This document shows, piece by piece, positions 17,397 to 25,224 of a stretch of DNA of 64,000 nt (positions are counted from its first letter, which is position 1; the number at the start of each line of letters is the position of its first letter). Both the position numbers and the translations under genes were made by a program. Under the pieces are notes generated by a model. That model saw nothing but the letters and a program-made list of their open reading frames with translations. It made no database searches and was not told the DNA's origin. Origin of the DNA: Candidatus Gastranaerophilales bacterium (GTDB lineage: Bacteria > Cyanobacteriota > Vampirovibrionia > Gastranaerophilales > Gastranaerophilaceae); the NCBI GenBank assembly GCA_944322885.1, contig CALUQH010000032.1, positions 1 through 64,000 of the forward strand, in the 5' to 3' direction.

Positions 17397-18352
17397 CTGT
17401 AAAGTGCATTTTGTAAAAGCTCACATAAAAGTTTATAAGCGGTTTGTGTCGCTTTACTGTCTCTTAAAGCATTTAAAAGCATAAAATCATGACAAGTATT
17501 GTTAATTCTTACACAAGCAGTGTCAACACCAGCTTCAATAAGTTTTCTTGCATAAGCTTCACCTTCATCTCTCAAAACATCGTTTTCCGCAGTTATTATT
17601 AATGCGGGAGGAAGCCCGTATAACTCAGTTATATCAGCCTTTAGAGGAGAAATATAAATTTCTTTGCGTTTATTTTTATCAGGTACATAAGCATCAAAAA
17701 AATATTCCATAGCTTTTTTAGTAAGCCAAGGACCGTTTTTAAATTCCTTATAAGAATCCGAATTCATATCAGCATCAGTCACAGGATAAATTAAAGCTTG
17801 AAAATGTAATTTTGGACCTCCTTCTTTTTTCATTTTTATGACAGCTGCTGCAGCCATATTACCTCCTGCACTGTCACCTGCTATAGCAATACGCCCAGAA
17901 TTTATATTATAATCGCTTCCGTTATTTGCAAAATAATTTATAGTATCGCAAATTTGATTCAAAGCTTCAGGATATTGAAATTCAGGTGCACGATTATAAT
18001 TTACAAATGCAACAGCAGATTTTGTTTGATTTGCTATAGTTCTTATAGTCATGTCAAATGAACCGGAATCTCCCATAACCCAACCGCCGCCATGACAATA
18101 CACTATTAACGGTAATTTCTCATTACTTGTTCCCATAGGACGAACAAGGCGAACACTTATTTCTCCGTGTTCTGTATTGAAAATTGAAACATCATCAATT
18201 TGAGCTTCTATCTGAGAATAAAATTCTTTCTGTAAATCACTTAAAAATTGCCTTGCTTCTTCAGGCGTTATTTCATCAACGGTTTTTCCCCCTCTTGATT
18301 CAATGTTATCAATAAAAGTTTGTGTAATATTATCTAAATACGGTTTTGCCAT
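17393..18352 (-). CDS. Alpha/beta hydrolase of the HSL/esterase-lipase family
   Basis: A 319-residue carboxylesterase-like hydrolase. The hormone-sensitive-lipase motif HGGGW forms the oxyanion hole (near residue 87), the nucleophile elbow is GDSAGG (Ser near 160), and the rest of the triad is likely the Asp in TAENDVLRDEG and the His in NTCHDF. It is cytoplasmic, with no signal peptide. AAGGAGGAATC precedes the ATG. It converges with the alcohol dehydrogenase gene with a 4-base overlap of the ends. Natural substrate unknown; short-chain esters are usual for the family. Confidence 0.88.
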   Translation of the reverse strand: MAKPYLDNITQTFIDNIESRGGKTVDEITPEEARQFLSDLQKEFYSQIEAQIDDVSIFNTEHGEISVRLVRPMGTSNEKLPLIVYCHGGGWVMGDSGSFDMTIRTIANQTKSAVAFVNYNRAPEFQYPEALNQICDTINYFANNGSDYNINSGRIAIAGDSAGGNMAAAAVIKMKKEGGPKLHFQALIYPVTDADMNSDSYKEFKNGPWLTKKAMEYFFDAYVPDKNKRKEIYISPLKADITELYGLPPALIITAENDVLRDEGEAYARKLIEAGVDTACVRINNTCHDFMLLNALRDSKATQTAYKLLCELLQNALYS

Positions 18353-18487
18353 GATTCCTCCTTTTTGGGAATAGTTTAGGAAAATATTAATTTTTTGTAT
18401 TACCTGCAGGACTAATTTTTAATATACAAATTTCTGTTAACAAGACTAATAGAAATTTTTTATAAATTAATTAATCATAAATTTGCT

Positions 18488-19204
18488 ATGAGAAAATTAA
18501 TTATTTTATTTTTTATATTTTTAGTTGGAATGTCTTGCCAAGCCCAAAACTGTCCTGTTTGCGAAGAACAGATTATTGCACGGGAACACATGTTTTGCGA
18601 AAAAGGAGCATTGAACAATAACGTTACCATTACAAATTTGCGCAACATAATCTGTAAAGGAAATGTTTTTAAAGTTGCTTTTGATTGCAAATTTCAATCA
18701 GAATGTGCTAAAGCAGGAGAAAGAGTAAATTTTTCAGTGCCTAATGCAATATATACTCAAGAAGGAACATTGCTAATTCCGGCTTGTTCAAAAGTTGTCG
18801 GCACAATTATAAGAATAGAAAAACAAAGAATTCCAAATAAAAATGCTCGTGTATTTTTAAATTTTGAATATCTTATATTACCTGACGGAAGTGCAATTCA
18901 AATGTCAGCTAAACCTTTAACTAAGGATTCATCATTAAAAGAAGGACCATGGCATACAGCAGGAAAACTGGCAGCTTATACACTAGGTCTAGGCGTAGTA
19001 GGTGCAGGTGCCGGTACTGGCTTTGCGTTTATTCCTAACCCGGCAAAACTCGGAGTAGGTTTTGCAATAGGTATCCCTGTCGGTACAACTGTCGGATTAA
19101 TTACAGGATTGATTACCCCAGGACTTAAATATCATGCAAAACAAGGAGAAGAAATCCCTATAATATTGTGTGAAGATTTATGCATAAATAAACAATGCCA
19201 ATAA
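18488..19204 (+). CDS. Hypothetical exported protein with glycine-zipper segment
   Basis: A 238-residue protein with an N-terminal signal peptide (MRKLIILFFIFLVGMSCQAQ). The Cys at 17 could be lipidated, although the residues before it are not a good lipobox. A cysteine-rich N-terminal part follows (CPVCEEQ, several spaced Cys), then a beta-rich domain with LIPACSKVVGTIIRIEKQR and FEYLILPDGSAIQMSAKPL. That pattern recalls the VirB10/TrbI-type C-terminal fold, but too weakly to assign. The end carries a Gly-rich hydrophobic stretch (about 165-215) like glycine zippers of envelope proteins. It ends 46 bases before the tRNA gene. Confidence 0.65.
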   Translation: MRKLIILFFIFLVGMSCQAQNCPVCEEQIIAREHMFCEKGALNNNVTITNLRNIICKGNVFKVAFDCKFQSECAKAGERVNFSVPNAIYTQEGTLLIPACSKVVGTIIRIEKQRIPNKNARVFLNFEYLILPDGSAIQMSAKPLTKDSSLKEGPWHTAGKLAAYTLGLGVVGAGAGTGFAFIPNPAKLGVGFAIGIPVGTTVGLITGLITPGLKYHAKQGEEIPIILCEDLCINKQCQ

Positions 19205-19250
19205 ATTTTTTTGATGTAATATATAAGTATAAAAAGATAAAAAATACCAT

Positions 19251-19322
19251 AGCGGCATCGTCTAGGGGTTAGGATAGCAGATTCTCATTCTGTTGACACG
19301 GGTTCAATTCCCGTTGCCGCCG
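19251..19322 (+). tRNA. tRNA-Glu, anticodon CTC
   Basis: A full cloverleaf can be drawn. The acceptor strand is AGCGGCA paired with TGCCGCC, with an A1-C72 mismatch, then T8 C9, a D-arm GTCT...GGAT, anticodon stem GCAGA/TCTGT with loop TTCTCAT (anticodon CTC), and T-arm ACGGG-TTCAATT-CCCGT. The discriminator is G73 as in tRNA-Glu. The 3' CCA is not encoded. It reads GAG codons; a CTC isoacceptor normally accompanies a TTC one elsewhere. Confidence 0.93.
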
Positions 19323-19502
19323 GTAATATCAAACTGACTCTAAATAAGATACTATTTTATTAATATCAAAAATTTTTCATGTTTTAATCAATAATTTATT
19401 AGAAAATATAAAATTTCTTTTGCTCTGTTTTTTTTAATTATATTTTAAATTGTTTTTTATAAAAATAAGCTTATCCCTACAATAAATTATCTAATAAATC
19501 TT

Positions 19503-20273
19503 TTATAGTAGTTTTTGCAATTTAATACCATAATTATTTTCATAAAAATTAATTAATTTATCAGATAATGCTTTATTATATTTATCTTTTAACCATAAAT
19601 ATTTTTGTTTTATAGAGATATTATCGTTAATTAACCCTATCTCAATATTTCTTTTAATTTCTTGCATATAATATCCCCAATATTCTGGTTCATCCATTTC
19701 ACTAATTAAAACACCATAACTAAAATAATCTATATACCAATAGCCATCAGTATCTTGTTTGAGAATTTGTTTTATATCAGACTCTTCATTATAATTTTCA
19801 TGTATTGAATGTTTTGCGCACTCTTCAATAATTTTTTCAGATATAATAATTCTAGGATATATCGCACATTTTTCCTGTAACAAATAAGATTCATTTACTG
19901 CTTGTCCAAAACAATATTTGTCATCATGATAAGCGTCACCCAGACAACAAGCACCTCTTATTAAAATATTGTAACCGTGAAATATTTCAAATTGAAGATG
20001 TAATAAATCTAAAATTGCATAAAATAATCCTGATGGTTTATTATAATTAAATGATAATATTACAGAATCAGAAAATTGAGTTACTGCTTTACTGGTGTCT
20101 TTGCCAAATATATCGCTATCCACAAAATTATTTATTTTTTGTAAAATTACAGCAATTTCATTTGCTGTTTTTTTATTCTTACCTTGAACCATATCTTTAA
20201 ATGCGAGAATATCAATAAAAAATACAACTTGTTTTAAATATTCTATTTTATCATTATTTTGTTTATTTGCCAT
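19503..20273 (-). CDS. Class III nucleotidyl cyclase-like protein
   Basis: A 256-residue cytoplasmic protein with the plan of a class III cyclase catalytic domain. The first metal-binding Asp is in VVFFIDILAF (D21) and the second is in TQFSDSVILSF (D69). A strand RGACCLGDAYHDD is followed by FGQAVNESYLLQEKCA, which matches the G-x-x-V-N-x-A-x-R-L helix of cyclases (N127). The usual Arg is replaced. The C-terminal 100 residues are unknown. Proteins of this kind are mostly unannotated; some cyclases of similar size feed anti-phage signalling (Pycsar), but no effector gene is adjacent here. It lies 180 bases beyond tRNA-Glu on the opposite strand, with a leaderless-type start. Confidence 0.65.
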   Translation of the reverse strand: MANKQNNDKIEYLKQVVFFIDILAFKDMVQGKNKKTANEIAVILQKINNFVDSDIFGKDTSKAVTQFSDSVILSFNYNKPSGLFYAILDLLHLQFEIFHGYNILIRGACCLGDAYHDDKYCFGQAVNESYLLQEKCAIYPRIIISEKIIEECAKHSIHENYNEESDIKQILKQDTDGYWYIDYFSYGVLISEMDEPEYWGYYMQEIKRNIEIGLINDNISIKQKYLWLKDKYNKALSDKLINFYENNYGIKLQKLL

Positions 20274-20425
20274 AGGTTAAATATATAATAAAAGCATAAC
20301 AAAATTAATACTAAAATATAAAGTTTAAATAAGGATTAAATTATTAAGAATTTTATTACAAAAATTAACAAAGATTAAAGTTTTTACAATTAACTGCCGT
20401 TTACTATCTTAATAATAGGAGTATT

Positions 20426-21337
20426 ATGAGTTTAGTTATTGATTCAAATCTTGAATATTTACAAAATATTCTTCATATCAGCAACGTAACTTTTGAAGAA
20501 AAATATGCTGATATGTCTGTTGAAGATATCATAGAAGCCGAAGCCGCTGCGGGTAATCAATATGCCATTGAACTTGCACAAGAATTAACAAGTAACACAA
20601 GCCTTATTATGGAATTATTCGATTTAGCGGATACAGAAAATAAATATATGATTTTACGAGAATTAACTTCTCAACAACTACAAGTATTTTTGCCTGAAAT
20701 GGAAGAAAAAGATTTATTACAAGGACTTTTATTTTTCACTCAAGACAAACTTATGAAAATGCTTGAAGAATTACCACCGGAACAACTTGTAAACACTGTT
20801 TTTGAAATGTTTTCTCAAGAAGAAATTGTAAAATTTATGCCTGATGAACAATTAAATAAATTTTTAACCAGCAGTGAGATTGATAAAAATAAAATTTTAA
20901 AACACATGCAATCAATTCCGGAAGAATATGTAGCTCAAGTCTTGGAACAAATTACCGGAGAATCGCATGAAAATATGAATAGTTACGACTTGTCAAAAAA
21001 ATTCGGCGAACTAAACCCTCTTGAATATAAAGATGCATTAATGGCATTCCAACCGACTCAAAAACAACAACTTGTTCTTTCATTGGGCAAAGAACATGAA
21101 GAATGGTTTCAATTATTTGATGCAGATGCATATACAAAAATAATCAACAGAGAAAAACAACAACCAGAAGTTGTTAAAGCAATGTCTGTTATTGAACCTG
21201 AATATATTCAAAATATGATTAAAGAATTACCTAATGATTTACTGTCACTTGTAATAACTCAAATGGACACTGAACAATTTTCTGAAATTTTAATGAATGA
21301 ATTTCCGGAAGTAATTGCAGATATTATAATGAAATAA
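20426..21337 (+). CDS. MgtE N-terminal-like helical repeat protein
   Basis: A 303-residue soluble protein made of short helical repeats (LTSQQLQVFLPEMEEKDLLQGLLFF, LEELPPEQLVNTVFEMFSQE, MPDEQLNKFL). These resemble the intracellular N domain of MgtE Mg2+ channels and FliG-like armadillo units. No transmembrane segments and no CBS domains are present, so it is not a channel. The protein is acidic. GGAG lies 6 bases before the ATG. A scaffold or regulatory role is guesswork; I give only the fold resemblance. Confidence 0.65.
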   Translation: MSLVIDSNLEYLQNILHISNVTFEEKYADMSVEDIIEAEAAAGNQYAIELAQELTSNTSLIMELFDLADTENKYMILRELTSQQLQVFLPEMEEKDLLQGLLFFTQDKLMKMLEELPPEQLVNTVFEMFSQEEIVKFMPDEQLNKFLTSSEIDKNKILKHMQSIPEEYVAQVLEQITGESHENMNSYDLSKKFGELNPLEYKDALMAFQPTQKQQLVLSLGKEHEEWFQLFDADAYTKIINREKQQPEVVKAMSVIEPEYIQNMIKELPNDLLSLVITQMDTEQFSEILMNEFPEVIADIIMK

Positions 21338-21364
21338 TAATTTTTTATAATTGATAATATTCTG

Positions 21365-21883
21365 TTATTTTATTGTTTCAAGAACAAATTTTAAAGCTTC
21401 TTCAGAAAACATAAATTTCATATTACGTCTGGAATAACCGGAATTTAACTTAAATTCCCTGACCTGAATATTATCATTATAACCGCAGGCAGCATACATT
21501 AAGCCGACAGGTTTTTCTTCACTTCCTGTTGGTCCTGCAACTCCTGTTGTACAAATTACTATATCGCTGCCTGTAAGCTTAAAAAGTCCCTGAGCCATTT
21601 CAAAAGCGCATTCTTTGCTGACAGCTCCGTAATTTTTTATAGTATCTTGCGAAACATTTAAAATTTTATGTTTAGCTTCATTTGAATATGTAACAAAATT
21701 AGCCTTTATATATGCAGAACTTCCGGGGATATCGGTTAACCTTGAACTTATTAATCCTCCTGTACAAGATTCAGCACATGATATCTGTAAAGCTTCTCTC
21801 AATAGAATTTTACCTATATCGTGGGGGATTTGTGATTTAACACTTAAAATTGATGCCTTCAAATTTAAAATAAGATTACTCAT
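21365..21883 (-). CDS. CinA C-terminal domain protein (NMN amidohydrolase type)
   Basis: A 172-residue protein equal to the C-terminal domain of CinA, i.e. PncC, which deamidates nicotinamide mononucleotide in NAD recycling. Marks: SCAESCTGGLISSRLTDIPGSSAY near residue 50, SNEAKHKILNVSQDTIKNYGAVS, TTGVAGPTGSEEKPVGLMYAA. The N-terminal molybdopterin-binding domain of full CinA is absent, as in stand-alone PncC/YgaD. The ATG at 21883 is used because the longer frame (to 21934) runs into the divergent dnaB leader. No clear Shine-Dalgarno sequence. Confidence 0.88.
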   Translation of the reverse strand: MSNLILNLKASILSVKSQIPHDIGKILLREALQISCAESCTGGLISSRLTDIPGSSAYIKANFVTYSNEAKHKILNVSQDTIKNYGAVSKECAFEMAQGLFKLTGSDIVICTTGVAGPTGSEEKPVGLMYAACGYNDNIQVREFKLNSGYSRRNMKFMFSEEALKFVLETIK

Positions 21884-21980
21884 AACATTGATTTTTAATA
21901 ATAAAAAAAAATTGTCAACAATCTTAACATGCAATTTTTCTTTTTATGTAATATCATGGAGTAACAGGAGAATTTCAGGC

Positions 21981-23357
21981 ATGGCTGTTAAAGAAAAAGA
22001 AAATAATTTAGGGATGCTTCCGCAAAATATTGAAGCGGAAGAAGCTGTTTTGGGTGCAATTTTAGTTAATCCTAATGTTATAACAAAAGTTGTTGAAATA
22101 ATTAAACCGGAAAGCTTTTATAAACCAGCTCACAGATATATCTATGATGCCATGCTTCAATTATTCAACAGCAATGAAAGAATTGATATAGTATCTGTTT
22201 CAGATGTTTTAAATTACAATTCAAAGCTTGAAACAATCGGCGGTCGTGCTTTTGTCAACGATTTATGCTATAAAACAATCACAACCGCAAATATTGAATA
22301 TTATGCAAAAATTGTTCAGGAAAAAGCCATAAAAAGAGCTTTAATTAATGCAGGTTCTGAAATTGTATCTTTCGGATATGATGTAAATCCTATTGACCAA
22401 TCACTTGACAGTGCCGAAAAACTTATTTTTGATATAGCATCCAAAAAAGCAACATCAGATTTGGTTCACGTAAAAGATTTGGTATTAAATACTTATGAAA
22501 AAATTGAATATCGTTATGAACATAAAGATGAATTAACAGGAGTTCCTACAGATTTTTACGAACTTGATGCGATATTAAACGGTTTGCAAAAATCAGATTT
22601 GATAATCCTTGCAGCACGCCCTGCAATGGGAAAAACAGCTCTTGCATTGAATATTGCACAAAATGTAGCATTAAAAGCAAAAGTTCCTGTTGCGATATTT
22701 TCTCTTGAAATGTCAAAAGATCAATTAATGCAGCGTATGTTATGCTCAGAGGCAGAAATTGATTCTCAACGTGTTAAAACCGGTAATATGCAAAGTAAAG
22801 ATTGGGAAAAATTAGCAACGGCAATGAACGCATTTGCACAAGCTCCAATATATATTGATGATACTTCAGGTTGTACTATTACAGATATTCGTGCAAAATG
22901 CAGAAGATTAAAGATGGAAGAAAAAAATCTGGGTCTTGTATTAATTGATTACCTTCAATTAATGGAAAGTGCAGGAAGAGAAGACAGAATGCAACAGATT
23001 TCCGCAATATCAAGAGGATTAAAAATTCTTGCAAAAGAATTAGATGTTCCTGTTCTTGCACTTTCACAGCTATCACGTGCAGTTGAATCAAGAACTGACA
23101 AACGTCCTATGCTTTCGGATTTAAGAGAATCAGGTTCAATTGAACAGGACGCTGATATTGTAATGTTTATTTATCGTGATGAATACTACAAAAAAGCCGA
23201 AGACGGTGAAGAAGATGCGGCAGCAAAAGCTCAATCGAAAGGTGAATCTGAAATTATTATCGCAAAACACAGAAACGGTTCTGTAGGAACTGTCAAACTT
23301 CTATTCCAAGGCAATATCACTAAATTTAAAAATCCTATTAAAACTGATGTATTTTAA
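21981..23357 (+). CDS. dnaB: Replicative DNA helicase DnaB
   Basis: The hexameric replication-fork helicase, 458 residues. The N-terminal domain begins GMLPQNIEAEEAVLGAILV. The RecA-like C-terminal domain has the Walker A ARPAMGKTALAL near residue 211, FSLEMSKDQLMQRMLCSEA, the Walker B region LVLIDYLQLM and the DnaB signature SQLSRAVESRTDKRPMLSDLRESGSIEQDAD. No intein interrupts it. The frame continues upstream to 21888, but that stretch is not DnaB-like; the ATG at 21981 follows CAGGAG at 10 bases. mnmE follows 52 bases downstream with its own promoter. Confidence 0.95.
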   Translation: MAVKEKENNLGMLPQNIEAEEAVLGAILVNPNVITKVVEIIKPESFYKPAHRYIYDAMLQLFNSNERIDIVSVSDVLNYNSKLETIGGRAFVNDLCYKTITTANIEYYAKIVQEKAIKRALINAGSEIVSFGYDVNPIDQSLDSAEKLIFDIASKKATSDLVHVKDLVLNTYEKIEYRYEHKDELTGVPTDFYELDAILNGLQKSDLIILAARPAMGKTALALNIAQNVALKAKVPVAIFSLEMSKDQLMQRMLCSEAEIDSQRVKTGNMQSKDWEKLATAMNAFAQAPIYIDDTSGCTITDIRAKCRRLKMEEKNLGLVLIDYLQLMESAGREDRMQQISAISRGLKILAKELDVPVLALSQLSRAVESRTDKRPMLSDLRESGSIEQDADIVMFIYRDEYYKKAEDGEEDAAAKAQSKGESEIIIAKHRNGSVGTVKLLFQGNITKFKNPIKTDVF

Positions 23358-23397
23358 TTTTTAATCCTACTTTCAAATAAGTATTTCATTTTTGCGT

Positions 23398-23403
23398 TAT
23401 AAT
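23398..23403 (+). promoter_or_regulatory. -10 element of mnmE (leaderless arrangement)
   Basis: TATAAT ends 6 bases before the mnmE ATG at 23410, and no ribosome-binding site lies between them. A clear -35 is not visible. Confidence 0.55.
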
Positions 23404-23409
23404 CGAGTT

Positions 23410-24744
23410 ATGAATATTTTACAGGAATTTGACACAATAGCTGCAATTGCAACACCTATCGGGACAGGCGGTGTCGGAGTAATTAGAATTTCAGGTGACA
23501 AAAGTTTTGAAATCATTGATAAAATATATTCAAAACACAATTTGGAAGCAGGAAAAATTTCTCACGGCTGGATTTTAGACGGGGATAAAAAAATTGACGA
23601 AGTTATACTTCTTCCTTTCAAAAACCCTCACAGCTACACAGGAGAAGATGTAATTGAAATTCACTGCCACGGCGGTATTAATGTTGTGAGAAACATTCTT
23701 GACGTTGTTTTGAAAAACGGCGCAAGAATGGCTGAACGCGGAGAATTTACAAAACGTGCATTTTTGAATAAAAAAATGGATTTATCTCAAGCTGAAGCCG
23801 TTGCAGATTTAATCCATGCTAAAACAAGAGATTTTGCAAAACAATCAGCAAAAAATTTGTCAGGAGTTTTAAGCACAAAAATTAAAGAAATCAGAAAAGA
23901 TATATTTGATGTTTTATCAAAAATCATTGCAGGAATTGATTTTCCGGAAGACGTTGCAGAACCTGAATATGACTATATAATTTCTGAATTTGAAAAAGCT
24001 CTTGAAAAAATTAATAAAATTTTATCCTGTGCAAATTCCTCAAACATAATGCGTCAGGGAATAAAAATTGCGATTGTCGGCAAACCTAATGTCGGCAAAT
24101 CTTCACTTTTTAATACACTTTTAAATGTTGAACGTGCAATTGTTACAGATATTGCAGGAACAACCCGTGATGTATTAAAAGAAACTCTTGATTGGGATGT
24201 TGCAATTACTCTGATTGATACAGCAGGTATAAGAGATAACGACGAAGTCGGGAAAGTTGAAGAAATCGGGATTGAATACTCTAAACAATCCGCTGATGAA
24301 GCTGATTTAGTCTTATTTTTATATGATGTTTCCAAAGGAATGAATGCTGAAGACAAAGCTATTCTTGACTTGATAAAAGACAAAAATCACATAATTATCG
24401 CAAACAAATGTGACTTAGTAAAAGAAAGAAAAGACGGAATTTTTTATCTTTCAACAGAAACAAAAGAAGGGCTTGAAGAACTGAAAAATAAAATTAAAGA
24501 AATTTCTTATAACTTCTCATTAGATGATACAGAATTTATTACAAACAACCGTCAGCAAGATTGTCTTGTAAAATGCAAAGAGAGCTTAACTCAAGCTCTT
24601 GAAGCCGCAAAAATTCATCAACTTCAAGACTTGATTTCGATTGATTTGAAATCAGCATTGTTATTTTTAGATGAAATTACAGGGGAAGTAATCACTGATG
24701 ATATTTTAAATAACATCTTTGACCATTTTTGTATCGGAAAATAA
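23410..24744 (+). CDS. mnmE: tRNA modification GTPase MnmE
   Basis: A 444-residue GTPase that works with MnmG on the wobble uridine (cmnm5U/nm5U). The N-terminal folate-binding domain starts DTIAAIATPIGTGGVGVIRISG. The G domain shows GKPNVGKSS near residue 223, AGTTRDV, DTAGIR and NKCD. The protein ends in the conserved C-IGK (FCIGK), whose Cys is essential in the family. An upstream TTG at 23392 would place the -10 box inside the gene, so the ATG at 23410 is chosen. There is no Shine-Dalgarno, so the mRNA may be leaderless. Confidence 0.96.
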   Translation: MNILQEFDTIAAIATPIGTGGVGVIRISGDKSFEIIDKIYSKHNLEAGKISHGWILDGDKKIDEVILLPFKNPHSYTGEDVIEIHCHGGINVVRNILDVVLKNGARMAERGEFTKRAFLNKKMDLSQAEAVADLIHAKTRDFAKQSAKNLSGVLSTKIKEIRKDIFDVLSKIIAGIDFPEDVAEPEYDYIISEFEKALEKINKILSCANSSNIMRQGIKIAIVGKPNVGKSSLFNTLLNVERAIVTDIAGTTRDVLKETLDWDVAITLIDTAGIRDNDEVGKVEEIGIEYSKQSADEADLVLFLYDVSKGMNAEDKAILDLIKDKNHIIIANKCDLVKERKDGIFYLSTETKEGLEELKNKIKEISYNFSLDDTEFITNNRQQDCLVKCKESLTQALEAAKIHQLQDLISIDLKSALLFLDEITGEVITDDILNNIFDHFCIGK

Positions 24745-24759
24745 AGCATTATAATAAAT

Positions 24760-25077
24760 TTATAAAATAAAATCTTCAATAAATAATAATACTTTTTCCA
24801 ATTTATCATTATTTAATTTATTTAATTCAGAATTTATATTATCAATAATTTCACTATTTGTTTTATTTGAGTTATACCTAAATAAAATATTTAACTCAAT
24901 ATCAAGAGCTTTTGCTATTTTTTCAAGAGAATTTAATGTAGGGAAATTTCTGCCAGATTCAATAATACTTATTGAATTAGGTTCCATACCTACAAGCTCT
25001 GCAAGTTGTTCCTGCGTTAACTTTTTAGCCTTTCGGAAATATTTAATTTTTTGACCTAAAAGTTTTTTATGATCCAT
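24760..25077 (-). CDS. Small XRE-family regulator, divergent from a prepilin-like gene
   Basis: A 105-residue protein. Residues 1-65 form a Cro/CI-type HTH (IKYFRKAKKLTQEQLAELVG, EPNSISIIESGRNFPTLNSLEKIAKALDIEL), and a 40-residue charged helical tail follows (INSELNKLNNDKLEKVLLFIED), probably for dimerisation. TAAAAT ends 7 bases before the ATG with no Shine-Dalgarno. It faces the prepilin-like gene at 25225 across 147 bp containing a 7-bp-arm inverted repeat. This is one of three such divergent XRE/prepilin pairs here. Confidence 0.9.
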   Translation of the reverse strand: MDHKKLLGQKIKYFRKAKKLTQEQLAELVGMEPNSISIIESGRNFPTLNSLEKIAKALDIELNILFRYNSNKTNSEIIDNINSELNKLNNDKLEKVLLFIEDFIL

Positions 25078-25174
25078 AATAATAATTTTACAATTTATTA
25101 TGTTTGCTTCAACTAAAATTGATTTATATTTTTTATTAAAAAATATTAAATTATTTCAATATATATAAATTTAT

Positions 25175-25195
25175 TTTATACTTTTAGGGTATAAA
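25175..25195. promoter_or_regulatory. Operator-like inverted repeat before prepilin-like gene 1
   Basis: TTTATAC and GTATAAA enclose seven bases (TTTTAGG), directly upstream of a TATAAT at 25196-25201. A protein bound here would block RNA polymerase. It is a candidate site for the divergently encoded XRE protein. Confidence 0.55.
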
Positions 25196-25224
25196 TATAA
25201 TATGAATTTATTAAAGGGAATATT

